64,000 nt of DNA from Theropithecus gelada (GCF_003255815.1 NC_037680.1:15100653-15164652); one strand, 5' to 3'; shown: positions 32,803-46,059, counted from the stretch's first letter. The notes: generated from the letters alone by a model not told the origin. A program made the numbers and translations.

Positions 32803-33770
32803 TCATTCCTCCATTTACCAAGCATTTGTCATTTTGAGCACCATCCTAGGTGATAAGGATACAGGAGTGAATCAGAAAAACAATGTCCCTGTTCCCCAAA
32901 AGTTTACATTTTACCAGGGCTAGAGAAAAAATGAGTAGATAAATAGGGTAAATTCAGACAGCGGTCAATGATACAAAGAAATGAAAGCAGGGTATTGGTG
33001 TAAGGATGGTTGGTGGGGTTAATATAAATGGATGGTCAGGAGAAAATCTCTAGGAGCAGATGGTCATTCTCATTGAGACTGGAGTCCCACAGGGGAGTCA
33101 ATCTTGTGAGAATTTGTTAGATGGGTATTCCAAGTAGAAGGCACAGCAAATGCCAAGCCAGAAGGAGAGACGTAGGAGCTTGGTGTACAATATGGTTTGG
33201 ATATTTTGTTCCCTTCAAATCTCATGTTGAAATGTGATCCCCAGTGTTGACAGAGGACCTAGTGGGAAGCATTTGGGTCATGGGAGCAGATCCCTCATGA
33301 ATGGCTTGGTGCTGTCCTTGCAGTAATGAGTGAATTCTCACTCTGAGTTCACGTGAGATCTGGTTGTTTAAAAAAGCCTGGTGCCTTCTCCTCTCTCTCT
33401 TGTTTTCTCTCTCTTACTATGTGATACACTGGCTCCCCCTTTGCCTTTTACCCTGACTGTAAGCTTCCTGAGGCCTTGGCAGAAGTTGAGCAGATGCTGG
33501 CACCAGGCTTGTATAGCCTGCAGAAGCATGAGCCAAAGAAAGAAACCTAATTTCTTTATAAATTATCCAGCCTCAGGTATTCCTTCATAGCAACACAAAA
33601 CTAACAGTATGTTCCAAAAACTAAAGCCCTGTTGGTGGGGCTGTACTTCAGGAAGAGAGAGAGTGACCCGAGATGAGGTCAGAGAGGCTGGAACCCGTGG
33701 AAGGGAATTTGAATTTATTCCACGTGCAGTGGGCAGCCAGCTGGGAGAGAGGTAGGGGTATGATGTATTT
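32803..33770 (-). mobile_element. L2 LINE 3' portion, split by an MSTB-type LTR
   Basis: Left part 32803-33185: 'aagcatttgtcattttgagc', 'ggatacaggagtgaatcag', 'ccaaaagtttacattttacc', 'attccaagtagaaggcacag', 'gccaagccagaaggagaga'. Right part 33607-33770: 'ccaaaaactaaagccctgtt', 'agatgaggtcagagaggctg', 'gaatttattccacgtgcag'. In antisense L2 these two parts are directly adjacent. The LTR between them is therefore a later insertion. Confidence 0.8.
33186..33606 (+). mobile_element. MSTB: Solo MSTB-type LTR (MaLR) inside L2
   Basis: 'atatggtttggatattttgt', 'ctcatgttgaaatgtgatcc', 'tcatgaatggcttggtgctg', 'cacgtgagatctggttgttt', 'gactgtaagcttcctgaggc' and 'ttataaattatccagcctca' give the full MSTB-type LTR order. 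The five bases on each side (gtaca / gtatg) share only gta, so the target duplication is worn. It has no internal region. The 69-codon plus frame at 33381-33590 lies in it. Confidence 0.92.
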
Positions 33771-33854
33771 ATATTTAATTCATTTTATTCTAAGTGCTGG
33801 GTTTAAAATCTAGGTCTCATGGGAGGAAGCTAGGAGATCATTTGGAGGTGATAA

Positions 33855-34200
33855 TAATAGTGGCTAGTACTGGGATCACACAGCATTCTAATGGTTTCAC
33901 ACATGTTAATGCTTAACTTGATGCTTTCTTTATTCTGTGTATCTGTCCTGTCTTCTGCTTTTTCTTTTTTTAAAAGTAGTCCTCATTGAATTGGCTAACC
34001 TAAAGTGATGATGGCTTTAAATCATTGAGTTAGAAATGTTCTTAGAGAAAATATAATGCAGTCTTCTCATTTAAGAACTGAGGCAACCAAGGTCAAGAGG
34101 GAAATCAGCAACATTTCTGAGTTTATACATGTAGTTAATGGCAGAGCCCAGAGCAGAACTTAGAACTCTCATTGATTGCATTTTCCACTAATGTACTGCC
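33855..34200 (-). mobile_element. MIR SINE, probably interrupted
   Basis: 'taatagtggctagtactggg' and 'tttcacacatgttaatgctt' resemble the antisense MIR 3' part. 'gaactgaggcaaccaaggtc', 'gttaatggcagagcccagag' and 'ctaatgtactgcc' are its 5' part. About 130 unassigned bases lie between, so there may be an insertion or two copies. Confidence 0.6.
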
Positions 34201-35104
34201 TGGTTTATATTCTCATACATTATACTCATTTTTGTGTTCAGTAATGTGAGGGGCAGATATCCTTTCAGATAGATTGGTCTTTGGGCAGAGATGCCTGAGC
34301 TAATAGAACAAGCTGGTGGAGTAGATCATTGTGTCAGTCCAAGGTGATCAAGTTGCCTGAGCAAGAGTGGCCGAGAGTCAGGAAATCAACAGGACTTTAA
34401 AAGGTCAGAGTGATGAAGACAGCAGATGGACAGAACTGCAGGGGGGGGGACATGCCAGGCAGGGAGCAGATGAACCTGAGACTGTCTGAGGGCATTGCAG
34501 GACATGCAGCAGATGGGCTGCGCTGGAATGTGGGGCGAGAAACACTGTCATTGACACTAATTACTCGTGATGGAGGTGCTTTGCAAAACATGGGGGAAAA
34601 TGGCCTTATTTCATAGGACATTTACTGTAATGGCAGACAAGTTCACAACAGCTTTCTACATTAAATACACTAGATTGAGGGACCAGGGAAATATTTGCAG
34701 TTTGCTCTTCCCCTTTTCTAATACCTTGTTGGAGATGGAGATACTGATTAGGACACGCCACAGTGCCCGGCCAATGGTATTTCTTCTGAGTACTGAGCAT
34801 TTTCACAAATTAAAATTCCCTTTAAGAAGTAAAATATTCAGAGGTGAAACGATGTATAACAAAGCAGATGAGGTGGTTTTGTATCACAGATTAGCAGGTA
34901 AATCAGAAGAATGAGATGCGAGAAAGACATCAAAACTGTCACATCATCTCTGCTGGCACAGGTGAATACCTGTCCTTCCCAGAACAGAAGAAAGAAAGAT
35001 GGTTATGTGTTAAATAAAAAGGACCTGGACAAATGAGTTTCAATAGAAAGGCTGTACATTTTGCCTCATCATAAAATGCTAGGCATATAATTTAGCATTT
35101 TAAA
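34201..35104. other. No recognised feature; G9 run at 34441-34449
   Basis: Unassigned sequence. The frame 34567-34914 (115 codons) and its neighbours show no recognisable domain or splice context. Confidence 0.4.
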
Positions 35105-35240
35105 ACTCAAGAGATTTTTCAGCAGTAATTATGTGTCATACACAGTGCTGGGTTTTGGTGACACAAAACAGAGGAAGTCAGGATCCCAAAGCTCAAAGAG
35201 CTCACCATTTAGTCAGACCACATGCAAGATGATTCTAACA
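35105..35240 (-). mobile_element. L2-like 3' end fragment
   Basis: 'attatgtgtcatacacagtg', 'ctgggttttggtgacacaaa' and 'gctcaaagagctcaccattt' follow antisense L2 wording (tgtgctgggtgctggggatac...aaggagctcacagtctag). Confidence 0.55.
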
Positions 35241-38214
35241 TAACTGCTATTGTGGAGGGAGGTAAAAAGTGTTTTGGTCCCATGACGGATACACTTCTAT
35301 GATAGTAGAGTAAGAAATTAAATAAAAATATTAAAGTCAACCATGTTCTACAGAAAGGTATACTGGCTAAGTGATATATTTGGAATAAAAGAGAGCGAGA
35401 AAGAGAGTTTCTCTTTTGATTACCTTTTTTTTTTTTTTTTTTGGTCATGAATATACCTGGGTATGCAATGGAGAGGGGGACATCTTCTCTCCTGGTTTCT
35501 GAAGCTGTATCACTTGGGTTCCAGAGTAGCAGAATACTAAATGCCAGCTGAGTGGTTTCCAGTGCATCTGAGTAGCTGGAGAGTTGGGTAAATTGAGTGT
35601 AGCGCATCATTTGTTTGTACGCTTTTTCATATGCTGTATATTTATAAGGCAGCAGGAATTACGGATTCTTGTTAGCCTTATTGTTTGCATTCTGTCCTCA
35701 TAGCCAGTTCTTTCATCCCATTAATTTTTCTTCTGCTTCACTTCTTTTCTTCAAATTCTGCTATTTCCTTGCCACTGCCCCAAGGCCAAATTAAATTTGT
35801 CAAGAGTATTTTGTCATTCAGGTTCATAAACTTTGAATGCCAAACTGCAACTGTTTGGTTTTCACAATTTTCAGAAGCTTGTCTGGCTCTAAATTGAGAT
35901 TTCTTATTTGGCTTCTGCCTTCTCCATTAGTCACTTTACCGTAATAAAAGTTACAGAGTCCCCTTCAGCAGTCACATAAGCTACAATGTCACGTTCGTGA
36001 AAACAAATTAAAATTTTATCCTCATTGTCTCTCTTGCCCAACACACCAATATATAATTTTATTCCAGACTTGGAAAAAATAATTTAGTTGATTGATATAG
36101 CAATAAAGAGGCATTTCAGATCGACCAAGATAAAAAGCCTGACTAAACTGTCTTTGTTTCACGATAATCTTTCTTCTGAAGTTACCAAGACCTTAATTAA
36201 ATGACTCAAGTATGGTACATAAAATTTGTTCTCTTAGCAGAACTTGTACTGATTGAAGGCTGTAACTGATTTGATAGAGCTTCTGTCTTAAAGTGTCATT
36301 TTGGTTTTGTGGAAACCATGGGAACCAATTTAGATGATTGTTTCTTGGTAGCTCTTGCTATTCCAGAGCTATATATGTCTTCTTGTGGATTCTCCCAGCA
36401 GCTGACCTAAGGACCACACTTGAGTTCAAGGAGTCTACTTGGAAAGCTCAGGGAAAGCCTATAGGAAATGGAGAAGTGACATAGGAAAAAGAAAACAGCC
36501 AATAAACGGAGAACTATTAAGGCAGCACTACAGTGAGTGCCTAGAGCTGGGTTCTGAGGGCAGACACGGGGAAGCAAGGCAACACTCACACTTGAGGCAT
36601 GAAGGAGGTAGGACAATTGCACACCTAGTCATAAGACATTGGTTGAAAACTGCCCTATCCCTGGGGATGTTAATACCTTGGAACTTCTGGCTTGCCACAC
36701 AGTAGCACATCTTGGCAACTCACCTATTTATCATTCTAGGAAAAAATGACAGCTACCAGCAATTGTAAGTCAGCCTGATACCAGCACACAGAATGGACCC
36801 AACACTATGCATGGGTCATCTGCAATGTGTGTTGAAACGTTTGCCCAACTTTAGATTAATCTTAAGAACTGAAGAATAGAGAAAACAAAGTTAAACACTA
36901 AAAGCTTTACTCTTTTTTATAGTTCCACCTGTTCCTCTCATCAGTAGTCTAATCAAGAGATGTTAGTTCCTTCATCTTTCTACTCATGCTCTCTTGCACT
37001 GGAGCAAATCCTCAGTCAAGTGGTGAGCAAAACGAAGGAAACAAAGCTACCTGAATGATTCATAAACTGGAGAAACAGACCATGAAAAACCAAGGATTGT
37101 CAGTACTGGCCTTTGCAACCAAGAAGGTGCTTTAGATGTTTCCGATGTATATGAGAACAAATCGTTGAGTGCTTGTATCATGGTCATCGTTAATGTCACG
37201 CATTTCTTAGGCATCTCCATTTGGATATGACACTTTCAGGCAGTATATAAAGCAAGGCAAACCAGTGTGCTCCTTTCCTCCTGGAATCTAAAATCAGAAA
37301 CAGATACCGAAATGGATAGCGTAGTCCACAGTGCACAAAGTGAAATACCCATAAGGCCTATGAAGGTAAAGTGAATGAGGAAAGAAGCCAGGTGTAATAA
37401 GACAAATAGTAAGTGGCATTTAGCCTTGTAGTCAAGAATCTGATAGCAAGTGGTAGAGCCTTCAGTATAACGGAGAGCTTGAGCTTTGTCTAAAGTGAAA
37501 ACATAACCATATAGGGATGCGCACCCAGTACACAGTACACACATAGATGTTCACGTGACATTGCCAAAAGCTTTAAATGAGAAGATAATTTGTACACATT
37601 TAAAATACTCTGTGGCCCAGATCTGTTCAGGTGAAAAACAACAAGAAAAACACATTCGCTAACCAGCTACAACATATAGGTCAATTTGGCTGGAGGCCTC
37701 TGAGACAGGGAAATGTATGAATACCAGATGACCCATGGCCAAAGGTGGGGTCATGTATGTCTGTGTCTGTGTGCATGTGTGCGCATGAAAGACAGAAGGG
37801 GAGACAAAGAATCACCTGATGTGCTCACGATGAACATAAATATATACGTGCATTTATATTTGTGTCTATATGTTTATACAGACATGTTATGGAAAACAAT
37901 GAGCTAAGTATAGTTTCTGAGGTTATGGTTGGGGAGAACAGCAGAGATAACTCTTTGATACACTTTTGCTATTTTAATCATATTCTCACTTCCAGGTCAC
38001 TCAGCCATTGCCACATCACAGATGACTTGCCTTTGTAAGACGAGATTGTTGCAGGAGGGATTTGCTTGGTGGATGGGTGAATTTGGAAAGAAATACATAA
38101 TTGACTAGGGCTGGCATAAAATATATTTAAACTGCTCAGTTTGTAAGACAGAGAAAAGCATGAAGAGGTTTGTAAGGTCTTTGAATTGTAGCTTGAAAAT
38201 GTAAGAAAGCCTGT
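35241..38214. other. No recognised feature
   Basis: Nearly 3 kb of mixed AT-rich sequence without a nameable repeat. It contains a T run at 35424-35442. Minus frames of 133 codons (35209-35610) and 102 codons (37236-37544) are present but lack known domains, and the first overlaps the T run and an L2 relic. I see no evidence that either is a gene. Confidence 0.5.
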
Positions 38215-38425
38215 ATTGAGAATTCCTGGGTGCTGAGTCCTGAGACAGGTAGTGTATGTTATCTTATTTGATCCTTATAACAATCTTTTATGGTGTTAAG
38301 AAACCATTTTAGAGAAGGGAAAACACACTCCTTTACACATATTTGTACAGGTTTAAACAACTTGTTCCACATTATATGAATATGAAGAATCAATACTAAC
38401 ATTCAGATACAGATTACCCTCCTAA
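38215..38425 (-). mobile_element. MIR SINE
   Basis: 'tgggtgctgagtcctgagac', 'ttatcttatttgatccttat' and 'aaccattttagagaaggga', then 'ggtttaaacaacttgttcc', follow antisense MIR order (atttaatcctcacaac...ttttacagatgagg...taagtaacttgcc). Confidence 0.7.
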
Positions 38426-39878
38426 AAGTATGTATACAATCTAGACATAAACTTTTCTAAACAGTGAAAATGATCTATGTTTTTCTAAAAGTAGGAAAAT
38501 CGGCATTAATTTGCATTGCTATGTGGTAATCCTGTTTGAAATGCAGGTTGAAAGAGTTGCTAGATGCTGGGATCTTCACCTGGAGCATGTGCTTTCATGA
38601 TGCCTGAGCTAGCCTGAGTCTGCAGTAGTCCTATCCCATGTGTCTTATGTAGTCTTTCTAAAAGTGGAGCTCAATTTCAGAGTAAGATGTTAATCCATCA
38701 ACAAACATCTCTTGTGATTCGAAGCTGGCATCTGGAGTAGAGTAGAGTAGAAGGATCAATCCTACCCAACCCAGGACTCTATGATTAAGAATGACTGTCT
38801 CAGAGCAAACTCTGGTGGGGGCTGTGACCAGAAGGTGGGAGTTGATGTATGCCAGTGGATGGTAAATATGATCTACACCCAAAGCAGGGAAAGCTGGGAT
38901 GGTGTGGAGAGAGCTGGGATAAGGAGATGGGAAGATTGGCAGAAGGGAAGCCTACAATCACAGAGACTCATAAACCAGCAAACCTGCATCTCTGGAATAC
39001 AGAGGCAGTAACAACACTCTTCACTTCTTGCTTCTCCAAGATCAAGCTCTTCTTCCTGCTTATATTTCTATTCTGTTGTCATAATTTTCCCAATAAATGC
39101 CTAGTTTTAACTTGAACTAGTCTGAGTAGTAAAAAGAACTAAATTGTTCTTTTCCTTGAAATAGAATGACCCCATCTAAGGGGACATTTTTTGGGGAAGT
39201 GTGATGTGAATTGATATCAAAGGCGTAATGATTCCCTTATTTGGACAAAGAAGAATAAGATGGGTCAATAATTACTTCTCATGACTTCATCAACTTCAGG
39301 AGACAAAAATCTCACCCAGACCTCAACCTAACAAGGAGGTGGTTGTTACCTGCCTTTGTTCTTGTCATTTTAGAATTAAATGAGAAAAGCTTGTTGAAGG
39401 TAGAATTTTAATGCTATATGGAAGCGTATTTCTCTGGGTTATTCATTTTTAATGCTAGGCCTTATTTATAGATGGGTGTAATGAGGACAGGGTATATGTC
39501 ATTATTGAGGTCAGAGTTAATAACAGTGTATTCTGCAGTAGATTCTGTCAGCTCTCACTTCTTGATCCACTTGATTTTTCTTCCAAAGGTTTTAAAGAAT
39601 CATCTTTACTTTTTGCTTCATGTCACATAACATTTTGTGTCTTTGAAGAGCAACATATAATTTAAAGATGTAATAGTGTTATTTGCGGTTATGCTGATTT
39701 TTATGTCTTAATCCTGTGTGTGTTAACACCTCTGCAGAGATGCTGCTGTAGCAGTAATTTCTATTTTCCTTCATCTGTCTGTGTGCACTAAGCTAGCAGA
39801 TTGGATGAAGGTACTCCACGACTTAATAACTAATTGGAAAAGACATGGAAACCTATTGTAATTTACCAACAAATAAGT
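38426..39878. other. No recognised feature
   Basis: Unassigned sequence. Overlapping plus frames at 38781-39011 and 38849-39115 have no recognisable domain. Confidence 0.4.
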
Positions 39879-39890
39879 CAGACTGTTTTT

Positions 39891-40257
39891 TCTTCTCTCT
39901 GTCCATTCTTCCCTCCTTCCTTCCTTCCTTCTTCGTTTTTTCCTTTTTCTTTTCTTTTTTTTTTTTTTTTTTCAGACAAGGTGTTGCTCTGTCACCTTGG
40001 CTGGAGTGCCATGATGCAATTACAGCTCATGATGCCTGAAACCCCTAGGCTCAGGCAATCCTACCTTCTCAGCCTCTGGAGTAGATGGCACTACAGGCAT
40101 GCACCACTGTGCCTGGCTAATTAAAAGAAAATTATTTGTAGAGAAGCTGTCTTTCTTATGTTGTCCAGGCTAGTCTTGAACTCCTGGGCTCAAGAAATCC
40201 ACCTGCCTAGGCCTCCCAAAGTACTGGGATTACAGGCTTGAGTCAGTGCATCCAGCC
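39891..40257 (-). mobile_element. AluJ-type with pyrimidine-rich tail and target duplication
   Basis: A long T/C-rich tail containing (CCTT)n (39910-39931) and a T run precedes 'cagacaaggtgttgctctgt'. The head ends 'agtcagtgcatccagcc' at 40257. J-type wording. 'agactgttttt' (39880-39890) and 'agactttgttttt' (40258-40270) are the flanking target duplication with a 2-base difference in length. Confidence 0.92.
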
Positions 40258-40270
40258 AGACTTTGTTTTT

Positions 40271-42481
40271 AACGTATGATTTAGAAACACACTAGAAACA
40301 GAAATTGGTGCTTTTAATAAAATAATTTAATTATTATTCAATCAATATTCATTGGGTACCCTTGGAAACAGCATGTTGGATGCCAAAACAAATATTTCTA
40401 GCAAATGCATAGAAGTATAAATAAATGATTGAGAGAGCTGCCGTTTAATTTTACTGATGAAATATTGCACTCTCTCTGATGTTGGACTAAATGGAAAACA
40501 CTTAAAAACTGCTGTGGAGTACAGTGATTGGAGAGTGGGTCATCTTTATTGAATGCATTTTCGAAGCAGTAATGGATATTTTTTCTTAAATACATATTGC
40601 CAAAAATCTAGAACACTATTTTGTCTACCCTTTATCCTTGGAAATACAGTGTCATAATGTAATTGATACCTCTTTGCATCTGGATTTTCTTACATTACCA
40701 CCAAATTAGTCCCAATAACATGAAGGATTATTATAAAGTTGAGGAATAAAATATATTGTGCTGACTCTGTATCAAGCTGAAAATATTCCCTGGTGTAGGA
40801 AACCACTCCTCTTTTCTTTGCCCCCTTTCTTTCCTTTAATCTACTCCTTGCCCTCCTTTTTCTTCCCTTTCATCTTTAGTTGAAATCCTACTTAAAATGA
40901 ACTTGTTTCATTGACATTTACTTTATTCTTCTAAAATTAGGGTGTAAATATAAGACAACATCTATGTGCTGCGGAGATTAGTTTCATTGGGGATTAAAGA
41001 ATAAAATATTTTAAACAGGTTTTGTGCTTGATTTTGTATGGATACTGTCATATCCTAGAAAGGATGGAGATAGTATTTTTAAACTAGTACACCAAATGGG
41101 TGTGTTTCTTTTTAGATTATCTTCCTCTATTGATGTTCAACTTCATTCATATTGGAAAGTTGAAAGCAGGAGCGTAAGTGCCGCCAGAAGTGGGAAGAGG
41201 ATGTGATAAAGCCCTTAGGCTTCTGATAGCAGAAGCAGAGAGGTGGAGGAAACTCAGGTGGTAAAAGCAAGCTGTCTGATTCTTGTGTCCTAGTTTCCTC
41301 CCTTCAGTTATTGCAAAGTGAAAACAAATGCCTAGTCATAGAGAGGGAATGAGTTGATGACTCCTCGCCTAGTCTGGTTGATTTATGTCATGGAAGTGAT
41401 TCAGAGGGCATCTTGTGACCTTCTGGAGGTACAGAAGGAAACTGAGCTCAAAGCTTGGGACCCTACACACCGGCCTTAGGGAGCTCAGCTTAAGCCAGTC
41501 AAGCGGGAGGACATGGCTAAGACACAAAGGGTTCCTCATGCTACCAAGGGCAAAGGCAAGGCAGAGTGAGCAAGGGAAGATAACCTGGCCTAGACTAAGA
41601 GAAAAAGCCCAGAATTCAGTAGTCACACTGTAGCAGACAACTGAGCAAGGTGCTTGGGACAGGATTAGACCAACTGGAGACACTGACCACAGACCCACTG
41701 AAAAAATCTGAGACCTCACTCAACGCCATGGCCCCATCCAAGCTTTTTGCTACTTTTAGGATGCCATTCTGGGGGGAGGAAGCATTGGGAACCTTGAAAG
41801 CCTATAATTTACCCTTAAAAGGAAGAGGTTACCTCTTAAAGTGTTCCTATAAATGGAAAGAGACTAAATTAAGGCCAAAGAAAAAAGAAAAGATAAGGCT
41901 CCTTTATTAGCAAATTTAAGTTTTTTTCCCCCTTGGTTTTCACTAGGTAGAAATACGCTTTTCTGGCCATTTTAGTGCAAGATGTACAAATTTCAACCCA
42001 CTACTCACACTTAAATGGGTAAGGATGGCTGCTGTTTTGCTCCTTATCTCATCTGTGGGAGGAAGGGGGAGGGCACTCCTAATGGCAGAGGCTGGACGAT
42101 CTTTATAAAGTTTTACTGAGGAATTAAACTTTTAGTATGAAGCTTCACAGTATCAAGTTATGTGGCATATTGGACTTCACAAGCACCCTTTTGAAAATGA
42201 CAGACAGTATTTGCTAGCTGTAGAGTGGAGAATGTCCTCTTAGATGTGCATAGTTGTTTTCTTTCATATCATACTTAGATCACACAAGAATACTGCTGCT
42301 GGTGGTTTCTTTCTGGATAATAGTAACTTCAGATATCTGGTTCTCAAGTTTGGAGTCTAAAGTTGTTTCAAGAGGCAGAAACGTAAGCTTGAGAAGTTTA
42401 AAAACATACTTGGTGATTGGGGAGATAAATAATTAGTGGCATGCTTTTTATCATCTGCTGTTTTATGCTCCTTGAATACCC

Positions 42482-42482
<1 letters not shown>
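40271..42482. other. No recognised feature
   Basis: Unassigned sequence. A weak L2-like tail 'caatcaatattcattgggta' occurs at 40339-40400. Frames at 41369-41719 (minus) and 41415-41910 (plus) overlap each other and lack known domains. Confidence 0.4.

Positions 42483-42525
<43 letters not shown>
42483..42525. repeat. (AC)n microsatellite, about 21 units
   Basis: An uninterrupted dinucleotide run of 43 bases; a likely polymorphic marker. Confidence 0.97.
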
Positions 42526-42527
<2 letters not shown>

Positions 42528-42549
42528 CCAGCTTTCTTTTTATCCAAGT

Positions 42550-42790
42550 CTTAAGCATGAGCGAAGATCTTGTTCAAGTTTCACCTCCTTGTTGAAGTCT
42601 TAGCCGTTCAGTCCCATCTCTTCCTTCCTTTCAACATCTATTTTATGTATTCCTTATTTAAGGACCTAATTGTATTTTGCCTACAGAGTTCTCAACAGTT
42701 TTATGCGAGAGTAATGTTTCCTCAGAAAAGATTATAAACCCCAGGTAGATAGTAACCATGGTTTTTGATCTTACCCTACTTTTCTGGCAC
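42550..42790 (+). mobile_element. L2 LINE 3' region
   Basis: 'ttcaagtttcacctccttgt', 'tgaagtcttagccgttcagt', 'ttataaaccccaggtagata' and 'gtaaccatggtttttgatct' follow the plus-strand L2 3' order (tcacctcctcagtgaggtct...ctgtaagctcc...gaccatgtttgtct). Confidence 0.6.
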
Positions 42791-44929
42791 AAAAGAGATA
42801 ACTAATACTTGCTAACTGCAATGAAAGCCATACAGCTAACCCTAATAAACAGCAAATACTTTTAGAAATTCCTGGTGAATCCTTTTATCTACCTTTGCTA
42901 GGTCATGGATTCTTTCACGTTTAGTAAAAGGCAGAATGTGATGAACCTGTGTGTTGACTGAAAAAGAAGGAAAGCTAGGAAGGTTTTAGGTAAAAGTAAT
43001 GTAGGGTGATAGATTTAAATTAGAGATCTTGTTATTTTTTTTTTAAGCATGATATTGATTTTAACTTATCCCTTTTGTGTATCAATATGAACTTGGCTGA
43101 ACTGACCCTCGAAATTTTTAAAAATTATGGCAGCAGGTAAGGGATTAATAATTTACCGCTTCTAAAAGTCTGTTTGCCTATCCTCCTAGCATATGATTTT
43201 GGCATCTGTCTCACCAGCAAACTGCTATGAATCTGCAGCATTGTGAGGAGAAACTCACAATATTTAAGAAATATGAACATACTGTTTAGATTACATTTTT
43301 CAAATATTACACCTCCCCGTTAATGTCTGACTAAAGCCCAGCTGGAAAGTAATTTTGGTATAGTAGAAGTTGTAAGCCAATTTATATTTTTCAAGTTTTT
43401 GCTTCAAGGCTCAGTCAAGAGAATCCCTGCTGTGGTAACGTGTTCAATTTGGCACGTTTTGGAAATGGATGGAGAGCAGTTAGGGTTCCAAATTTAATTG
43501 TTTGAAATATTCCAGGCATTTTAGGGTAGATTCCAATTCCAATGGAAGAATTTCATTAGACAGTTCTACCTTAAGACAAATTACACTTCCTATCTTTTCA
43601 TAAATTCCAGCAGGAATGTATAATGGAAGAGACTGGCTATCAGTTTGTCTCTGGCATGGGGAGGAGGGTTCATCATTTCATGAGGCTGAACAAACAAACA
43701 CAGAGTTAGGATATAATTGACGAGAAGTTCAGTTGCTCTTGTGCTCTGAAACTTACAGAGCAGCAATGTTTACTGAGTCCCTCCTCCTTCACTATTTTTC
43801 CCCTAGGTTGAGGAAACCCTGCTTAACTTTTCAGAATTTAAGGGGACTGAATTTTATATAATCTAGAAATTGTAGATTTCCTATCACTCAGAATTTAACT
43901 GGGAAGCTGTGTTGACATCATAGAACCTACAGTGTCTTAAAGTCTTTTAATGCTTAATCTCATTAAAAGGTGACATAATTTAATATGCATCATAATTGTG
44001 ATTGCATAAATATCTTTAGCATTAAGAAGGAAGACGGATACTATGGGGTTGATTATCAACACTGTTATTACGTTCTTAGTGTACTCTTGAAACCATTTGG
44101 TAATGCACCCATAATTTATTTTTATTATATATTTTGGAAGCATTGTTATAGGTTAATTGGCTCTATATTTTACAAGTTTGCATCACTAATACTAATAAAA
44201 ATCTGTTTATATTGTTCTTTTGGGAATCTGATTGCATTAAGGAATGATTAGTCTTAATTAAGTTCTGTAGTCTGTACTAATTACAATCAAATAAGATTTC
44301 ACATAAAAGTGTGAAATTAAGCCAAAGTAAATGCATTTTTGATCATTAATTAGACAGCTACCAGTCATACCTTTGCAGATGTTTTTATTATATTTTTTAT
44401 TTTTAGTAACTAGAAGGAAACCTCACCTATAAGCCATTGCATTTCAAAAGGATGCCTCTCATAGTTGTAACAGAAGCCATTTGGTTAATTATAAATTTGG
44501 GTAATGTTTGCTTGTTTTACTCTCATGAGAACTAAAGTGTCCTTAGCTGTTACTTATCCACCCTCCAGGTAGCAATATTATGTTTACATTGCAGAATAAA
44601 CATAGGAGGCTGAAGGTTTTAAGAGCATGTGTTCTTTTATATTGCCTCATTTAACTTTTATGCATTGCAGTTTTTTTCATGTTTTACACTTCCCTGATTT
44701 CTTTTTAATGCTATAGATTCATTGGGACCATCCTGCGTGAGACGATAATGATACTTCTATCTGTACTTCCCCGGTGTGGTGGTGACTGATGAGGAGTTTT
44801 CTTTGCCCTTAACATCTGAGTTTTAATACTCTTGCATACAAGAAGCACTGAATTCTGTGTATAATGAAGAAACTATAAACAGAATAAAATCACAATTTCT
44901 GGCCACGCACATCTTTTTCTGTCCTCTCA
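42791..44929. other. No recognised feature
   Basis: AT-rich, repeat-poor sequence with several TAATTA-type words (for example around 44150-44360). No gene or named repeat is supported. Confidence 0.5.
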
Positions 44930-45020
44930 TAGGAAGCACTAAATGATATTGTGCCTTCACAATATAACACAGCCTGGTTCTCGATGTAAGGAAGGGTTCA
45001 ATAAGTGTTTGCTGAGATGA
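44930..45020 (+). mobile_element. L2/MIR 3' tail fragment
   Basis: 'acacagcctggttctcgatg' and 'ggttcaataagtgtttgctg' match the shared 3' end of L2 (gcacagtgcctggcac...gctcaataagtgtttgttg). Confidence 0.55.
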
Positions 45021-45869
45021 TAATTATTATTAGGATTGCCTTGCATTTGGTACTTCTGGAAGTCCAATTTTAGACCAATTAATTGGTTTTGAGCTTAGGA
45101 GGAAAAAAGTTTTACATCAGAATTCTCCAACAGTTTTATTTCCTGTTCTGCATTTATCCTGCTTGGAGATGCTTCAAGTGTGGCAACTAAAACACTTACA
45201 GAAGCCAAACTTTCTGGTCTGATGCAATGACCATGAAATGCCCATTTTGATGCAGTGCTAAAAGCTCCAATTCAGAAATATGTTCAAATCTTTGACCATT
45301 TATCTATGTTTAGCTTCAACCCACTTTTTCTAAACCACCTACTCATTCATTTTCTCACAACCAGTCACTTTTCTCCTCTATTTATCAACCCAAGAGCTGT
45401 TTTACTACTTTTCTGACTTTTAATTGCATTTTACTTTCTTTGTTCTTTTTTGTTCAAAATTTTTTCTTTTTTCTTGTAAAAATACTTTTGCTTACTCTTC
45501 AGAAAGTGTATTCATCATTTTATTCCTGTGTATTTTCCTTTTTTCAGCTGAGCTATTGATCTCCAAGACCCTATTCTCTTTTCTATCTCATTACTCTTAT
45601 TTCTCTCTGAGTCCATATTCCAGCAAGAAGGTGTGACTTTTACCTTCCACGTATGACTGTTTTCTTTTTAGCTCTGGGGTTTGTACATGATTTTTGCATT
45701 GCCTAATATTCCTCTTTGACAGTTTGTCAATAATCTATTCATCTCCCCTCCTTGAAGTTCCACCTCAGAATTATTTTCTTTCAAGAATCTTTTACATCTG
45801 GAGTATGGGGTATATCTCCTCATCGGTGCTCCTCTAAAATCATAGACTACTCTAAGTACCACTGGGATC
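45021..45869. other. No recognised feature
   Basis: T/C-rich unassigned sequence. The 70-codon frame at 45424-45636 is a low-stop T-rich artefact. Confidence 0.4.
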
Positions 45870-46025
45870 ATATAGTAAACCTCCTCATGTTACAGATGAG
45901 AAAATAGATCCAGACTGGGTCACCTGAGCTGCCCAAGATTACGGGATCCTTCAGGAGCAGAACAGGGGACTGGGAACTGGGTGATTCCAAACCCCATGCT
46001 GTTTCCCTTGTACCTGCTGTATCCT
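45870..46025 (-). mobile_element. MIR SINE
   Basis: 'ttacagatgagaaaatagat', 'gagctgcccaagattac', 'ggagcagaacaggggactgg' and 'ccccatgctgtttccct' give the antisense MIR 5' half in order. Confidence 0.75.
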
Positions 46026-46059
46026 AGCACTCCAAAGTAGATTTCCCCTTTGGTATCTT

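Noticed and set aside
35209..35610. 133-codon minus frame
   Set aside because: It runs through a poly(T) tract (a lysine run in this frame) and an L2 relic. No known domain.
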